Shown in pieces: positions 10,605 to 20,683 of a stretch of DNA of 64,000 nt. The notes below the pieces were generated by a model. That model saw only the letters and a program-made list of their open reading frames with translations. It had not been told where the DNA came from and did no database searches. Origin of the DNA: Asterella californica (taxonomy: Eukaryota > Streptophyta > Marchantiopsida > Marchantiales > Aytoniaceae); NCBI GenBank assembly GCA_036924285.1, contig JAYKYS010000007.1, positions 7,564,001 through 7,628,000 of the forward strand, given 5' to 3'. Positions within the stretch are counted from its first letter, which is position 1; the number at the start of each line of letters is the position of its first letter. Position numbers and translations under genes: made by a program.

Positions 10605-11177
10605 CTACTTCTTCTTCTTGACGTCCTTCTGGCGAGATTCTGACTTCCCTTTGCTTCTGGTACTTACCTTGAACACAGCTTCATCCAAAACTTCCTCCGG
10701 AGGCCAACTATCTGAATTCGGGTCAGGATTCCAAACAGTACCATCCGTCAAAGTGAGAGATGACGCTTCTTCAGGTGTCTTCATCTTCTGAGCTGCAGTC
10801 GTATTCTGCAGCTGAGGTTCCTTTCCTTCGCGCTTCCCGGGGTCTGGTTCGTCTTCCTCGATATGGAGACAATCCGTACAATCCCCAGGATCTTCTTCTT
10901 CTACCGTGATGTGCTGTACCACTGCTAACTCGAGCTTAGAAGATGATGCAGCTTCTGCAGGAGGTGTGGTATCTACAAATCTCACCATTTGTCGGGGTCG
11001 TAAGGTCTGAGGACAATTCCCTGTGAAATGACCGGCTTCCTTACAGTTTCCACACAAGGGCACTTGCCCAATCTGTCTTCTCGGATGAGGACAGGTGGAC
11101 CACCAGTGTCCTGCTTCTCCACAATTATTGCACGCTCCAGGAAGAGGGTTGAGAGGTCGTTGTGATGAAGAAGGCTG
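10605..11177 (-). CDS. Zinc-knuckle segment between gag and pol, in frame with both
   Basis: This stretch is bounded by in-frame TGA (11178-11180) and TAG (10605-10607). It carries two CCHC knuckles (CNNCGEAGHWWSTC and CGNCKEAGHFTGNC, each CX2CX4HX4C), then an acidic linker and a Lys-rich end. No start codon precedes the first knuckle, so expression would need readthrough of the TGA; a later ATG at 11063 would begin at the second knuckle. The in-frame layout gag-stop-knuckles-stop-pol suggests one interrupted polyprotein of about 2090 codons. Either programmed suppression or two nonsense mutations would explain it. Confidence 0.7.
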   Translation of the reverse strand, partial: QPSSSQRPLNPLPGACNNCGEAGHWWSTCPHPRRQIGQVPLCGNCKEAGHFTGNCPQTLRPRQMVRFVDTTPPAEAASSSKLELAVVQHITVEEEDPGDCTDCLHIEEDEPDPGKREGKEPQLQNTTAAQKMKTPEEASSLTLTDGTVWNPDPNSDSWPPEEVLDEAVFKVSTRSKGKSESRQKDVKKKK

Positions 11178-12758
11178 TCAGGGCGTCCTGGTCTGTACAT
11201 TGCTAGCTCTATCCCTCGGTACATAACGATTATATTGGGCGGGAGGCGTAGGAGTGAAGGGTTGGATCGTCTCGATCCTATAGCAGGTTTCCCCATTGGG
11301 ATCGTGTAGATATCCCTCATCATCTTCTTCCCATCCTGCCCAGTTGACAGCTTGGTCCTGCGTACACTGATCTCTGGTGTGTCCAGAAGAGTTACAAAGG
11401 TTGCACCAAAGGTTTGGCCGGGAAGTCGTAGGTTGCTTCCGCTTATCCTTCTGGTTCAGAAGATGAACTTTCAGGTCGGCAAACTGCTTCAGAACCTCAT
11501 CGATGCGGGGATCAGGTGCAGACTGAATGATCTGAGTTTGAGGCATCTTCTGCACAACTTCCTCCCTTGCTCGCGTCTTCTCCTTCTTCTTCTTCCGCGT
11601 CTTCTTCTCTTGTTCAGATTCGGATTCTGAACTTTCGACAGTAGACTCTTCAGAAGTAGAAGATACTTCCGAATCACTGTTATCAGTTTCAGTAGACTTG
11701 GACTTCTTCTTGGACTTCTTGGAAGACTTCTTCGACTTCTTGGACTTCTTCGAGGTCTTCCCTCTGTCTTTCGTCATATTCCGAGTAATACTCGAGGTTT
11801 CATACTGCTCGGCATGCTTCTGTACTTCTGCTAAATCATCACCTCCTCCTCTTCTGCAGTACAATTCCACATCCTGAGACAATCCTCCCAAGTACCAGTC
11901 CACAGCTTGCTGAGCACAGTAGCCGGGTCTTCCTTGGTTCTGAGGGATGTGATCCAAGAGGTCTTCAAACCTCTCGGTGTAATCCCGCAGTGTCTCTCTC
12001 TTCTTTCGTTCGAGCCTCTGAAGTTCTATGAGAGTCATACGATCGTAGCCCACTCCTCTGAACCTCTTCAGAAAAGCTGTCTTCAGAGTAGCCCAAGCGG
12101 CCATTACTACAACATCATCCAACGTTTTACTCATCCACTTCCTTCCTTTTCCTTTGATCAAACTGGGAAATACACGGAGTCTGTCAACATCAGCGTCTTC
12201 TTTGTTGGATCTAGAGATGGTCTCGAACATCGTGATGAAGTCGTCCGCATCATCATCATCGTCGTACGGATGGTACTTCTGCCGAGTGTGGGAAGCCATG
12301 TCGACTGCCGGCTGGTGCGACTGCCAACTTCTTTCTTCTTCAGGTCCCGGTGGTGGAGATGGTCTTCTCGAAGGTCCAGGCCTGTCTGAATCACGAAGAT
12401 CGTCTTCTGAGTCAGAGCTACTGTCACTGCTACCTCCCGAGACGTCTGGAACAATCCCCTCCAGTCTTCCCTCACCTTGAGAAGCTTCTCTCGCACTTGG
12501 GAAGACGTCTTCCGAGTAACCAGTACCGAAATCTACTTTATACACGTGATCACCCGGTTGGCTTCTGTCTTCGCCAAAGATTATGCTCGAGATGTAAGGC
12601 TCTTCCAACTCTACCGATCGGATCTTCCTGAGCTCTTCTTCTTTCCTTTGGTGTCTCAGGGATATCCGCTGTTCTCTAGAAGCGGTTCGCTGGGGTGAGT
12701 TAACCCACTCAGGATCTTTACCCGTGCGTCTTCTGCTTCTTCCTCCGGTCGGAGGCAT
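11178..12758 (-). CDS. gag: Gypsy Gag (capsid and first zinc knuckle)
   Basis: 526 residues from ATG at 12758. Arg/Ser-rich N-terminus; acidic Ser/Asp region about 100-180 including a run of Asp. A retrotransposon gag capsid domain lies at about 190-340 (AAWATLKTAFLKRF, ERFEDLLDHIP, WYLGGL). A Lys/Ser-rich stretch (KKSKKSKKSSKKSKKKSKS) at about 350-380 should bind nucleic acid. A CCHC knuckle follows near 475 (CNLCNSSGHTRDQC). It ends in TGA, after which the same frame carries two more knuckles. A 382-bp leader without a recognisable gene separates it from the 5' LTR. Confidence 0.92.
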   Translation of the reverse strand: MPPTGGRSRRRTGKDPEWVNSPQRTASREQRISLRHQRKEEELRKIRSVELEEPYISSIIFGEDRSQPGDHVYKVDFGTGYSEDVFPSAREASQGEGRLEGIVPDVSGGSSDSSSDSEDDLRDSDRPGPSRRPSPPPGPEEERSWQSHQPAVDMASHTRQKYHPYDDDDDADDFITMFETISRSNKEDADVDRLRVFPSLIKGKGRKWMSKTLDDVVVMAAWATLKTAFLKRFRGVGYDRMTLIELQRLERKKRETLRDYTERFEDLLDHIPQNQGRPGYCAQQAVDWYLGGLSQDVELYCRRGGGDDLAEVQKHAEQYETSSITRNMTKDRGKTSKKSKKSKKSSKKSKKKSKSTETDNSDSEVSSTSEESTVESSESESEQEKKTRKKKKEKTRAREEVVQKMPQTQIIQSAPDPRIDEVLKQFADLKVHLLNQKDKRKQPTTSRPNLWCNLCNSSGHTRDQCTQDQAVNWAGWEEDDEGYLHDPNGETCYRIETIQPFTPTPPAQYNRYVPRDRASNVQTRTP

Positions 12759-13103
12759 CCACCAGAGTACTGAGAACAGATGTCTCTCTTTTCTCTACCA
12801 CTAGATCCGGGAGACCAAATGACTGAACAACCGATCACAAGTTCAGAACGTCTTCTTCTCCTGCTTCTGGTTGCGCTCACTGCAATCTTCCAAGATCGAG
12901 TCTTCCAAGGAGTTCTTGGGAGCAGGGAAGCGGCTTCTTCCAACTTTCCCTGAGGTATCTTATCAACTTCTGGTTGCGGTTTCCGTCTTCTAGCAAGATA
13001 GAATCCCACAGCACATTCAACTACAATCGAATTTAGTTCGAAATGAACCTAACTAATGGCACACAGATCCAGGAAGCTTAGAACAGAAGTTACTAAGATG
13101 AAA

Positions 13104-13121
13104 TCCCCGGCAGCGGCGCCA
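13104..13121 (-). other. Primer binding site, tRNA-Asp type
   Basis: The sense strand reads TGGCGCCGCTGCCGGGGA 19 bp downstream of the 5' LTR end. It differs by one base from the plant tRNA-Asp 3'-end complement known from Athila-like elements. The 19-bp gap from the LTR is longer than usual. Confidence 0.85.
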
Positions 13122-13714
13122 AAAATGGTTCCTCACTATATGTAGTGACGAAGGATTTCTCCTTTTGCCCATTTAGTATACAAGATATCGTTCCCACAGA
13201 GGATTTGCACAAGTAACGCTGCTCTAAGTTCTAAGATCTGTTCAAACACACAAACACACGGGTTTTGCCTAGAAAATCCCATCTTCTCACAAAACCACAC
13301 AAAACAATACGTCTTCCAGATACGCCAAATGGTGCTGTGGACCCAAACAAACAACTACCAACTAAAATATCACACAACTATTCACAGAGAAGCTCGGGAA
13401 GACGATCTTCCTGCTTCCAGGTTGCTTCTTCCGGTCTTCTCGATACCGTCTTCCCGAAGCGATTCTCGTCTTCTGGGGGTTTAGCTCGTCTTCTCACACC
13501 TCCAGAAGGCTGTCCGGCTTCGCAGAAGTCGACTGGTAACAGTCGTTACTCCTTATTCTCACACTCACATTTCATCGGGTTGGATAAATCACAGGGTGTA
13601 TGCCCCCTGTAGCCTTCCCAGGCTTCTGCCTACGAAAGTTGTCTTCCTGCAGCACTACAACGACATTCACCTTCACGGAAGCTCAATAGAAGTCTCGGAA
13701 ACTCACTAGAAGAA

Positions 13715-13780
13715 GGTAAGAAGATGGGGAAGAAGGTGGGAAGATGGGAAGAAGATGGGAAGATGGGGAAGAAGAAGAAA
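13715..13780. repeat. GA-rich low-complexity tract in the 5' LTR
   Basis: Copy of the tract at 1014-1079. Confidence 0.8.
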
Positions 13781-14786
13781 TCCAAACAAGAGAAAACAAG
13801 ATGAAAAGAGGCAATTAAGATTCCGACAGGCTTCTAGTCCGGATCCTGACTAACAAGCCATCCCTGCTTGTAATAGTTTGGGGAGGAAGACAACAAACGT
13901 GAGTACTGTGGCACCGTCTTCTACTCGAGGATGTCGTCTTCTGTTGCGGGAAGAAGTCTTCCTTCTTCTTCACTTCGCTGCTCTGACTGCTCTGTCTTCT
14001 GTGATCACTTACCCAGAAGACCGTTCGTACGTAGATCCCAAGTGCTCTACTGAACGAGTCAAGCTACACTCCACAACTGCTGACAGTCACCGCCACTCAA
14101 GAAGAACACTTCCCATGCACAATTGGGAGCGAATTCAATACAATCCACCATCCAGAAGACACGAGCGAAGCTGTTGCACTCAAATCCACAATCTATTCCC
14201 CGAGAAGAAGTCACAATGGCATTGGGAAGCTCACTCCCGCTACCTCCTGCGTCTACTCCTCGACACACCAGTCTAATCAGCAGGTCTGCACGAGGATGCC
14301 GTTCCCTGTTCCTAGACTGTCCACTACTTCTATCTACATCGTCGAACCACTGCTGGTGCGAGTATGCAGACCCCTCCTGTATTTTCCAAGACTATTCGTA
14401 TGTTTCCAACAACGGGTGTAGTGCTCTCAGACTGTCTCTGCTCTAATGTGTGTCGTCTGCCTGCCTGTAGAATCGGTATGTATGTTCAGTTACTGCCGAA
14501 TTCTACAGACCTGGCAGAGCTCTCAAAGAGATTTTCTCCTACCATGCTATCCTACTTAACCATCTGCCTTGGGAGGCGACCACCAGGGAGAGAGAGAGAG
14601 GCGCTGACAAGAGGTTGTCACCTCACATGCATGCGGTCCCTCTTCCCAATTAGTCCTCCACTGTATTACTCCTACGCTACCTATGCTGCCACATGGGGTC
14701 CTAACTATTTTTACATGGAAAACTGCCACCCTTAAGATAGCATGTCCAATCCTACTAAATCTGGAAATGTCGATTAAGTTTGCTAA

Positions 14787-17129
14787 CTACTCTGATTGCT
14801 CGGTGGCAATCTCCACATGATCTGATCCTACCGGGGCTACTACCTCGACTTCTGATGGGCTGGGAAGCCCTGCACTTACCTCGGGTACCACTGAGGTAGC
14901 TTCCCTCTCCTCGCTCTTCGCTGATCCTGCTATTTCTGCGGCTGCGTCTTCTTCGGCTTCGACTTCGGAAGACGGAATTGTCTTCTGGGAAGACGAGTCG
15001 AATGGTGCGTCTTCGGTCTTCTGAGGCACAGATGCAGTACTAGGGACCATGGCGATCTCATAGGGGTCCGGGGAAGTCGCTTCCTCCACGCGGAATACCT
15101 GGGAAGACGGCTCGTCTTCCTGTCTTCCAGAAGACATCATGTCTTCCGGGGCGTCTTCCTGAGTCTTCTCGTCTTCCAACGCTGTCACCACCAAGTGTAC
15201 AGCGAGATCGAACTCCTCCTTCTCCATTCCAGATCCAGTCGAGGGTGCTGGGGCTTGGGAAGATGCAGTTGCAGGTGTCGGAAGCGAGGGAAGACCATAA
15301 AGTGTCTTCACTCCTTCTATCTGTCTATCCAGGTACCTGAACATGCTATCTCTGCATTCCACCAACCTCGTCTTGGACTCGCTGTCCCATTCCCTAGCTA
15401 AGGTAAGTAACTTCTTACCCGCGGTGAAGTTGAACTTCTTCCGAAGCGCTTCTACCGACTGAGCTAGCATCTTCTGCGCACGGGCCTCTGCTGCTTCCCT
15501 CTGCGTCTTCTCTGTTGCAGCTCGCGCTTCTGCGGCTTCTCGCTGCATCTTCCAAGTGGTCTGCTCTTCTGCGAGGGCAGTGATCTTCTCCCGTACTCGG
15601 AGAACTTCCTGATCACGCTGCTGTACTCGCGTCTGCAACTCCTGGTTGCTCTTCCGAAGTTGCATCGACTCCTTGGCAGAAGCGGCTGCTTCCGCCTTGT
15701 ACCTGGCTGCAAGCTTCTCCGTAGTGCGGAGGCTAGCTTCCAGTGACTCCGTCTTCTGCTGGCTGTCTTCCTGTGGCAGCAAGGTGCGCAGGCCGAATCC
15801 AGGCAGTAAAGGCTTCTCCTGTGCCCTCGCTCTCCTTTCCAGCAACTCCATAGCGGGCTGGATCTCCTTCTGCAAGTAGGCACTGAACTCCTCCAGTCGT
15901 CTTCCTGCAGAAGACAAGTTCATCCCCACCACTCGCTCGAGGGTATCGACTTCGTCTTCCAGAGGCAAGGGAGCCTCTTCCACCACTACGGCCTTCATCT
16001 TCTGCGCACGAGAACAAGTTACTCTTCTCATCTTCCGGGGTGGAAGACCCCTCGTGGCAGGAGCGGTTCTCCTCTTTGCGCTTCCTCGCATCGCAGTAGG
16101 AGTGCCCATCCATCCTTCGTCTTCTGGAGTCTTCGGAAGACTCCCAGGTGTTACAGAAGCTGTCTTCTGCTCCGATCGGGTACTCAGCAAGTCTTCCTCC
16201 GAGTCCGACTCCGATCCTGAATGGATGAGGGAGATGGGTGTCCTCGGTACACTTCTGTGACCCATCTTCCTCACTGGCGTGGCGTCTTCCGACCCACTAG
16301 ACTCGTCTTCCCTCACCAGAAGCGTCTTCTGGTGAGAGCCGGGTCTCAGCTGTGGCATCAGAGTGAGAGGAGGCGTTGCTGCTACCTCTCGGTCATCGTC
16401 TTCCGAGGTCTCCTCCTTTACCTCCTGTCGCTCCGTTGGCCCATATACTGCCAGCTGATCTTCCCTAAGATCCCCCATGGCTACATACAAGTAGCAGAAG
16501 AAGGGCGTCAGATGTCCTCCCGCCGGGGTACCCAAGTATGCTAGCTCCGTCTGTACATAGTTGTGGATGTACGCACCCCAGTGGATTGGCACTCTGTCAT
16601 CCCACACTGATTCCAGGAACTCCACGTCCTGATCTCCTAAGTACCTCGTCTTCTGCGCTTTTCCCTTGGGGAAAAGATGCAGAAACAACTTCGCTAGAAG
16701 TCGCTTCTTCGGCTCCCGGTAAGACTCTATCTTCCAACCGTTCCTCCCCTGCCTGTCTTCCATGAAAAGGCAGGTGGTACTCCCAGGCACATGCCATGAA
16801 CTCACAATCTTAGGCAAGATCTTCTTCTCGTACCAATATCCTCGGTTCTCGGTCTCAGGCCTGTGAAACGCCTTACGCCACCAGTCTTCTGTCTAGGAAG
16901 ATGGTCTTCCCCGAGCAACTCCTGCCTTCGCAAGTACACGGTTACGCGGTGGTAACGCGGCCCACACCTCCTCCAGAAGCCCTTGATCTGCGAGGTTCCA
17001 GTTCCACAGGAAGAAGTCGAGACCCAACTCCTTGAGGAAAGGAGTGGCCTCGGCCAATTCTGTCGCTGGTAACACCAAGCCTCGCGGATGCATCGACATA
17101 CCTGGAAGATCTGCTGCACTAAACCACAA
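14787..17129 (-). pseudogene. LTR-encoded coiled-coil protein, copy in the 5' LTR with a nonsense codon
   Basis: Same protein as at 2086-4428 with few substitutions. The Trp codon of the SSWTEDWW block is TAG here (near 16893), so the frame splits into a 78-codon N-terminal piece and a long remainder. The next in-frame start used to call the remainder is a TTG, not ATG. As this copy lies between the presumed promoter and gag, the genomic transcript of this insertion would not encode the full protein; only the 3' LTR copy could. Confidence 0.85.
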
Positions 17130-19048
17130 GCACCTACGATGAGCTGAAGGCTCAGTTCTTCCCGAGTGCCCACAGTCTAGCTTCCACTCTCTGAAGACGA
17201 ACCTAGTCTACCAGAAGACAGCTACTCCGTCTTCTGAGATTCTAACAGTACTTCCTAGATAGCTCTCGTCTTCCGAGCTATATCTAAACAATCCTATCTA
17301 AGCAAGGCCTCGCATGGATTACCAAGAAGACAACCCACCTTGCATTACATCCTACTTCCTAACAGAAGATACAAGATATGCGAGAAGTAGAGTATGAGAA
17401 AGGTTCAGAAGATGGTTGCGGGCTCCTGCGGTGACAGTGGCCTCTGGGAAGACACTTGGGACAGCTTCCGATTCAATGTCTTTCTCGGAAGACCTCCTGA
17501 AGTCAGACTTCCCTTCACTGGTCTCACCTGTCTTCTTCTTCCTACGCGCAATCTATCCTCACAACAGACTCAAGACATGTGCACTCTGTTCTTCTGACTT
17601 CTCACCTCTCATACGCACTCAGAAGAAGTTTGCTGCATGATGGGAAGACATGACCCTCGACCATTCTCTCCGGATTCTGCCAGCAATACTTCTCACAACT
17701 CTCTTCTAAGTTCGGGAAGAAGAAGGAACAGGCTGCTATGGGTCGGACAGAAGAGACCCGAAATGGACCCTCACGTCTTCTCGCTCATTTTGCCAGCCTT
17801 TCAGTCTTCTAGTCTCTCTAGGAAGATGTGGAGTTGAGAAGCTTGGAAGACCGGGAGGCACAGGCCTAGTTCCCGAGTTCCAACTTCTCGAAATAACACA
17901 ACAACTCACCATACCACTCAGGCTTCGTATCAAGTCTCTCTAAACACAAAAGCCAAGCAAATCCACTCTTGATACGAATTGTGTTCAGTCGACTTCCGAA
18001 GACAGTCTTCCGAAGATGTCTTCCGAAGATAGTCAAGTTCAAGAAGCGTCTTCCGAGGATGTTCCCATCTTCCGAATCGTCTTCTATTTCAAGTTTCGAG
18101 GGTAGAGAGGTAGTAGGGTAGAGAAATTGATAGTTGGGTTCGCCAATTTGAAGACTAGGGGTAGGGAAGCTCGAATTGAGCTCGGGAAGAAGCAAGGAGA
18201 TATCTTGACAGAAATTGGGCAGAGCTTCCGCGCCCAATGTCTCAATAGGAAAGATGGGGGGTGGGGTAATCGATCAGGCTGCCTGCACACAATCAAGGAA
18301 GCGCGGGGAATACCAAGCAATGGCGAGAAGAAGTGGGAAGGGGAAAGAACAGGGGAAAGAACCTCTACAGTCTTCTTCGGCTCCCGAGTTGCCTTTGACC
18401 TCCACGCGCTTCTGGCTCTTTGTCCTAGCTTCCAATGCGACTCCTCTCGAATGCACCTGCTGTCAATTTTGGTCCACACCTTGATTCTTCTCTCGCTTCT
18501 ACTCGCCACTCTCCACTGTCAACTTCTCGGAGGCTCCACAGAAATGCCTTCGCTCCTTCTGCTGTTTGTGCTCCCGCAATCCGATTTCACCCTTCGCCTA
18601 GTTGCCAACGTACTCTCTACTACCTCGATGTCTTACTCGATTCCTCTCTCAATGCTAGCTCGAAGTTCACTCTCTCAATTCGATCTTCTTCAGGCGCACT
18701 GTGCTGCGGGAAGTTGGAAGGTGGCTAATGTGCTTCCTCACGCATCTTCCCCGCAGATTAGGGGTTCTCGTTCTTGGTGTCTTCCTGACCTATCTACCTA
18801 TTCGGTGTGCTCCAGTAGGTACACCTACTTGTTTACCCGAAAACTCGTGGTCAGGCCTTCGTGATTGCTGTCTTCCGGAAGACAGGTGTCTTCCGCCGTC
18901 TTCCCATCTTCCGCCGTCTTCCTATCTTCCGAAGACGCAACTGAGAAGACGGTCGTCTTCTGAAGAAGTCAACTTCTTATTACAAACAGCTCTTAAGATC
19001 ATCTTCCTGTTAAGGAAGACGTAACCTTAAGTAACAACGCTTCTTCAG

Positions 19049-19057
19049 TTATATAAA
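19049..19057 (-). promoter_or_regulatory. TATA-like box in the 5' LTR
   Basis: Same TTTATATAA motif at the equivalent place. A genomic transcript starting just downstream would run through the LTR ORF before gag. Confidence 0.45.
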
Positions 19058-19117
19058 CAAGTCATTAATCTCAAAAATTTCAAAAATTCGTGAATACTGT
19101 AATTTGTGGGCACCACA

Positions 19118-19122
19118 AGGAG
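19118..19122. repeat. Target-site duplication, right copy (AGGAG)
   Basis: Identical to 435-439. Together they prove that 440-19117 moved as a single unit. Confidence 0.95.
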
Positions 19123-20683
19123 ACCTCGGAAGAAGACGACCGAGCAACAACCGCAACTCCCCCTCCCACTCTGATGCCGCAGCTGAGGTCCGGCACTCAT
19201 CAGAAGACGCTTCTGGTGAGGGAAGATGACTCCAGTGGGTCGGAAGACGCCACGTCTCCGAGGAAGATGGGTCCTAGAAGTGTACCTAGGACGGCCGCCT
19301 CCCTCATTCATTCGGGATCAGAGTCTGACTCACAGGAAGAGCCACTGAGTACCCGACCGGAGCAGAAGATCGCTTCTGCAACACCAGGGAGTCTTCCGAA
19401 GACTCTAGAAGACGAAGGATGGATGGATACTCCTACTGCGATGCGAGGAAGCACAGTAAAGAGGATCGCTTCTACCATGGGGAGAGATCTTCCACCCCGG
19501 AAGATGAGAAGAGTAGCTTCTTCCCGTGTGCAGAAGCTGAAGACCATAGTGGTGGAAGAGGCATCCTTGCTTCTGGAAGACAAGGTTGACACCTCCGAGC
19601 GGGTTGTGGAGATGAACCTGTCTTCCACAGGAAGAGGACTGGAAGAGTTCAGTGCCTTCTTCCACTCAGAGATCCAGCCAGCTATGGAGTTACTGGAGAA
19701 GAGAACAAGGGCTCAAGAGAAGCCGCTACAACCTGGATTCGGTCTGCGCACCTTGATGCGTCAGGAAGAAGGTCAGAAGAAGGCAGAAGCGCTGGAAGCT
19801 AGTCTCCGCACCACGGAGAAGCTCGCAGCAAGGTACAAGGCGGAAGCAGCTGCTTCTGCCAAGGAGCTTACTCAACTGACGAAGAGCAACCAAGAGTTGC
19901 AGGCGCGTTTACAGCAGCGCGATCAGGAGGTTTTCTGAGTACGGGGGAAGATCACTGCCCTCGCAGAGGAGAAGACAACATGGAAGACGCAGCGGGAAGC
20001 CGCAGAAGCGCGAGTTGCAGTCGAGAAGATGCAGCGGGAAGCAGCGTTGGATGGGAGAATGGGACTACGAGTCCAAGACGATGTTGATAGAGTGCAAAGA
20101 GAGCATGTTCAAGTATTTGGATCGGCAGATAGAGGGAGTGAAGACACTCTATGGTCTTCCCTTGATTCTGTCACCTACGACTTCATCTTCCCAAGCTCCA
20201 ACACCATCGACTGGATTCGAAATGGAGAAGGAGGAGTTCGACCTCGCTGTGCACTTGGTAGTGACAGCGTTGGAAGCCGAGAAGACACCGGAAGATGCCT
20301 CGGAAGATAGGATGTCTTCTGGAAGACAAGAAGAAGAATCGTCTTCCCAAGTATTCCGCGTGGAGGAAGCGACTTCCCCGGACCCCTATGAGGTCACCAT
20401 GGCCCCTAGTACCAAACTTGTGCCTCAGAAGAGCGAGGAAGCACAAGTCGACTCTGCTTCCCAGAAGACGCTTCCGTCTTCCGAAGCAGAAGCAGAAGCA
20501 GAAGCAGAAGTAGAAGAAGAAGCAGCAGCAGCAGCGACAGCAGCGCCAGCAAATAACGATGAGGAGGAAGCCACCTCAGTGACACCCGAGGTAATCGCAG
20601 GGCTTTCCAGCTTATCAGAAGCCGAGCTAGTAGTTCCGGTAGGTGCAGATCAGGTAGAGGTTGCTTCCGAGCAATCAGAGTAG
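19118..20683 (+). pseudogene. Right part of the outer LTR ORF (coiled-coil protein), broken
   Basis: Begins ETSEEDD exactly where the left part stopped and parallels residues about 245-780 of the intact copy. An in-frame TGA at 19936 replaces the Arg codon of the VLRVREK block (a CGA to TGA change). A deletion and frame change near 20030 then remove most of the second half of the coiled coil. The C-terminal part is open from 20015 to TAG at 20681 and ends in the shared EQSE. A GAAGCA/GCA microsatellite at about 20480-20540 encodes a Glu-Ala run and an Ala run absent from the inner copies. Confidence 0.85.

Larger units (their letters stand above)
440..19117 (-). mobile_element. Complete Athila-like Ty3/Gypsy retrotransposon with giant LTRs (inner element)
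   Basis: The unit is 18,678 bp, bounded by AGGAG duplications. Its LTRs of 5991 and 5977 bp begin TGT and end ACA. It has a tRNA-Asp-like primer site next to the right LTR and gag and pol on the minus strand. The LTRs differ by scattered substitutions and one 14-bp indel, which implies recent insertion. The RT has a FLDD motif and the integrase has a GPY module but no chromodomain. Together with the primer type this points to the Athila/Tat side of Gypsy (inference from motifs). The sense strand is unusually rich in GAAGAC. LTRs of 6 kb are at the extreme upper end for plant elements. Confidence 0.95.
13141..19117 (-). repeat. 5' LTR of the inner element
   Basis: Direct repeat of 440-6430, upstream of gag in the sense direction. 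The copy of the LTR ORF it holds has a nonsense mutation. The stretches 13141-14786 and 17130-19048 show no recognisable gene. Confidence 0.95.
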
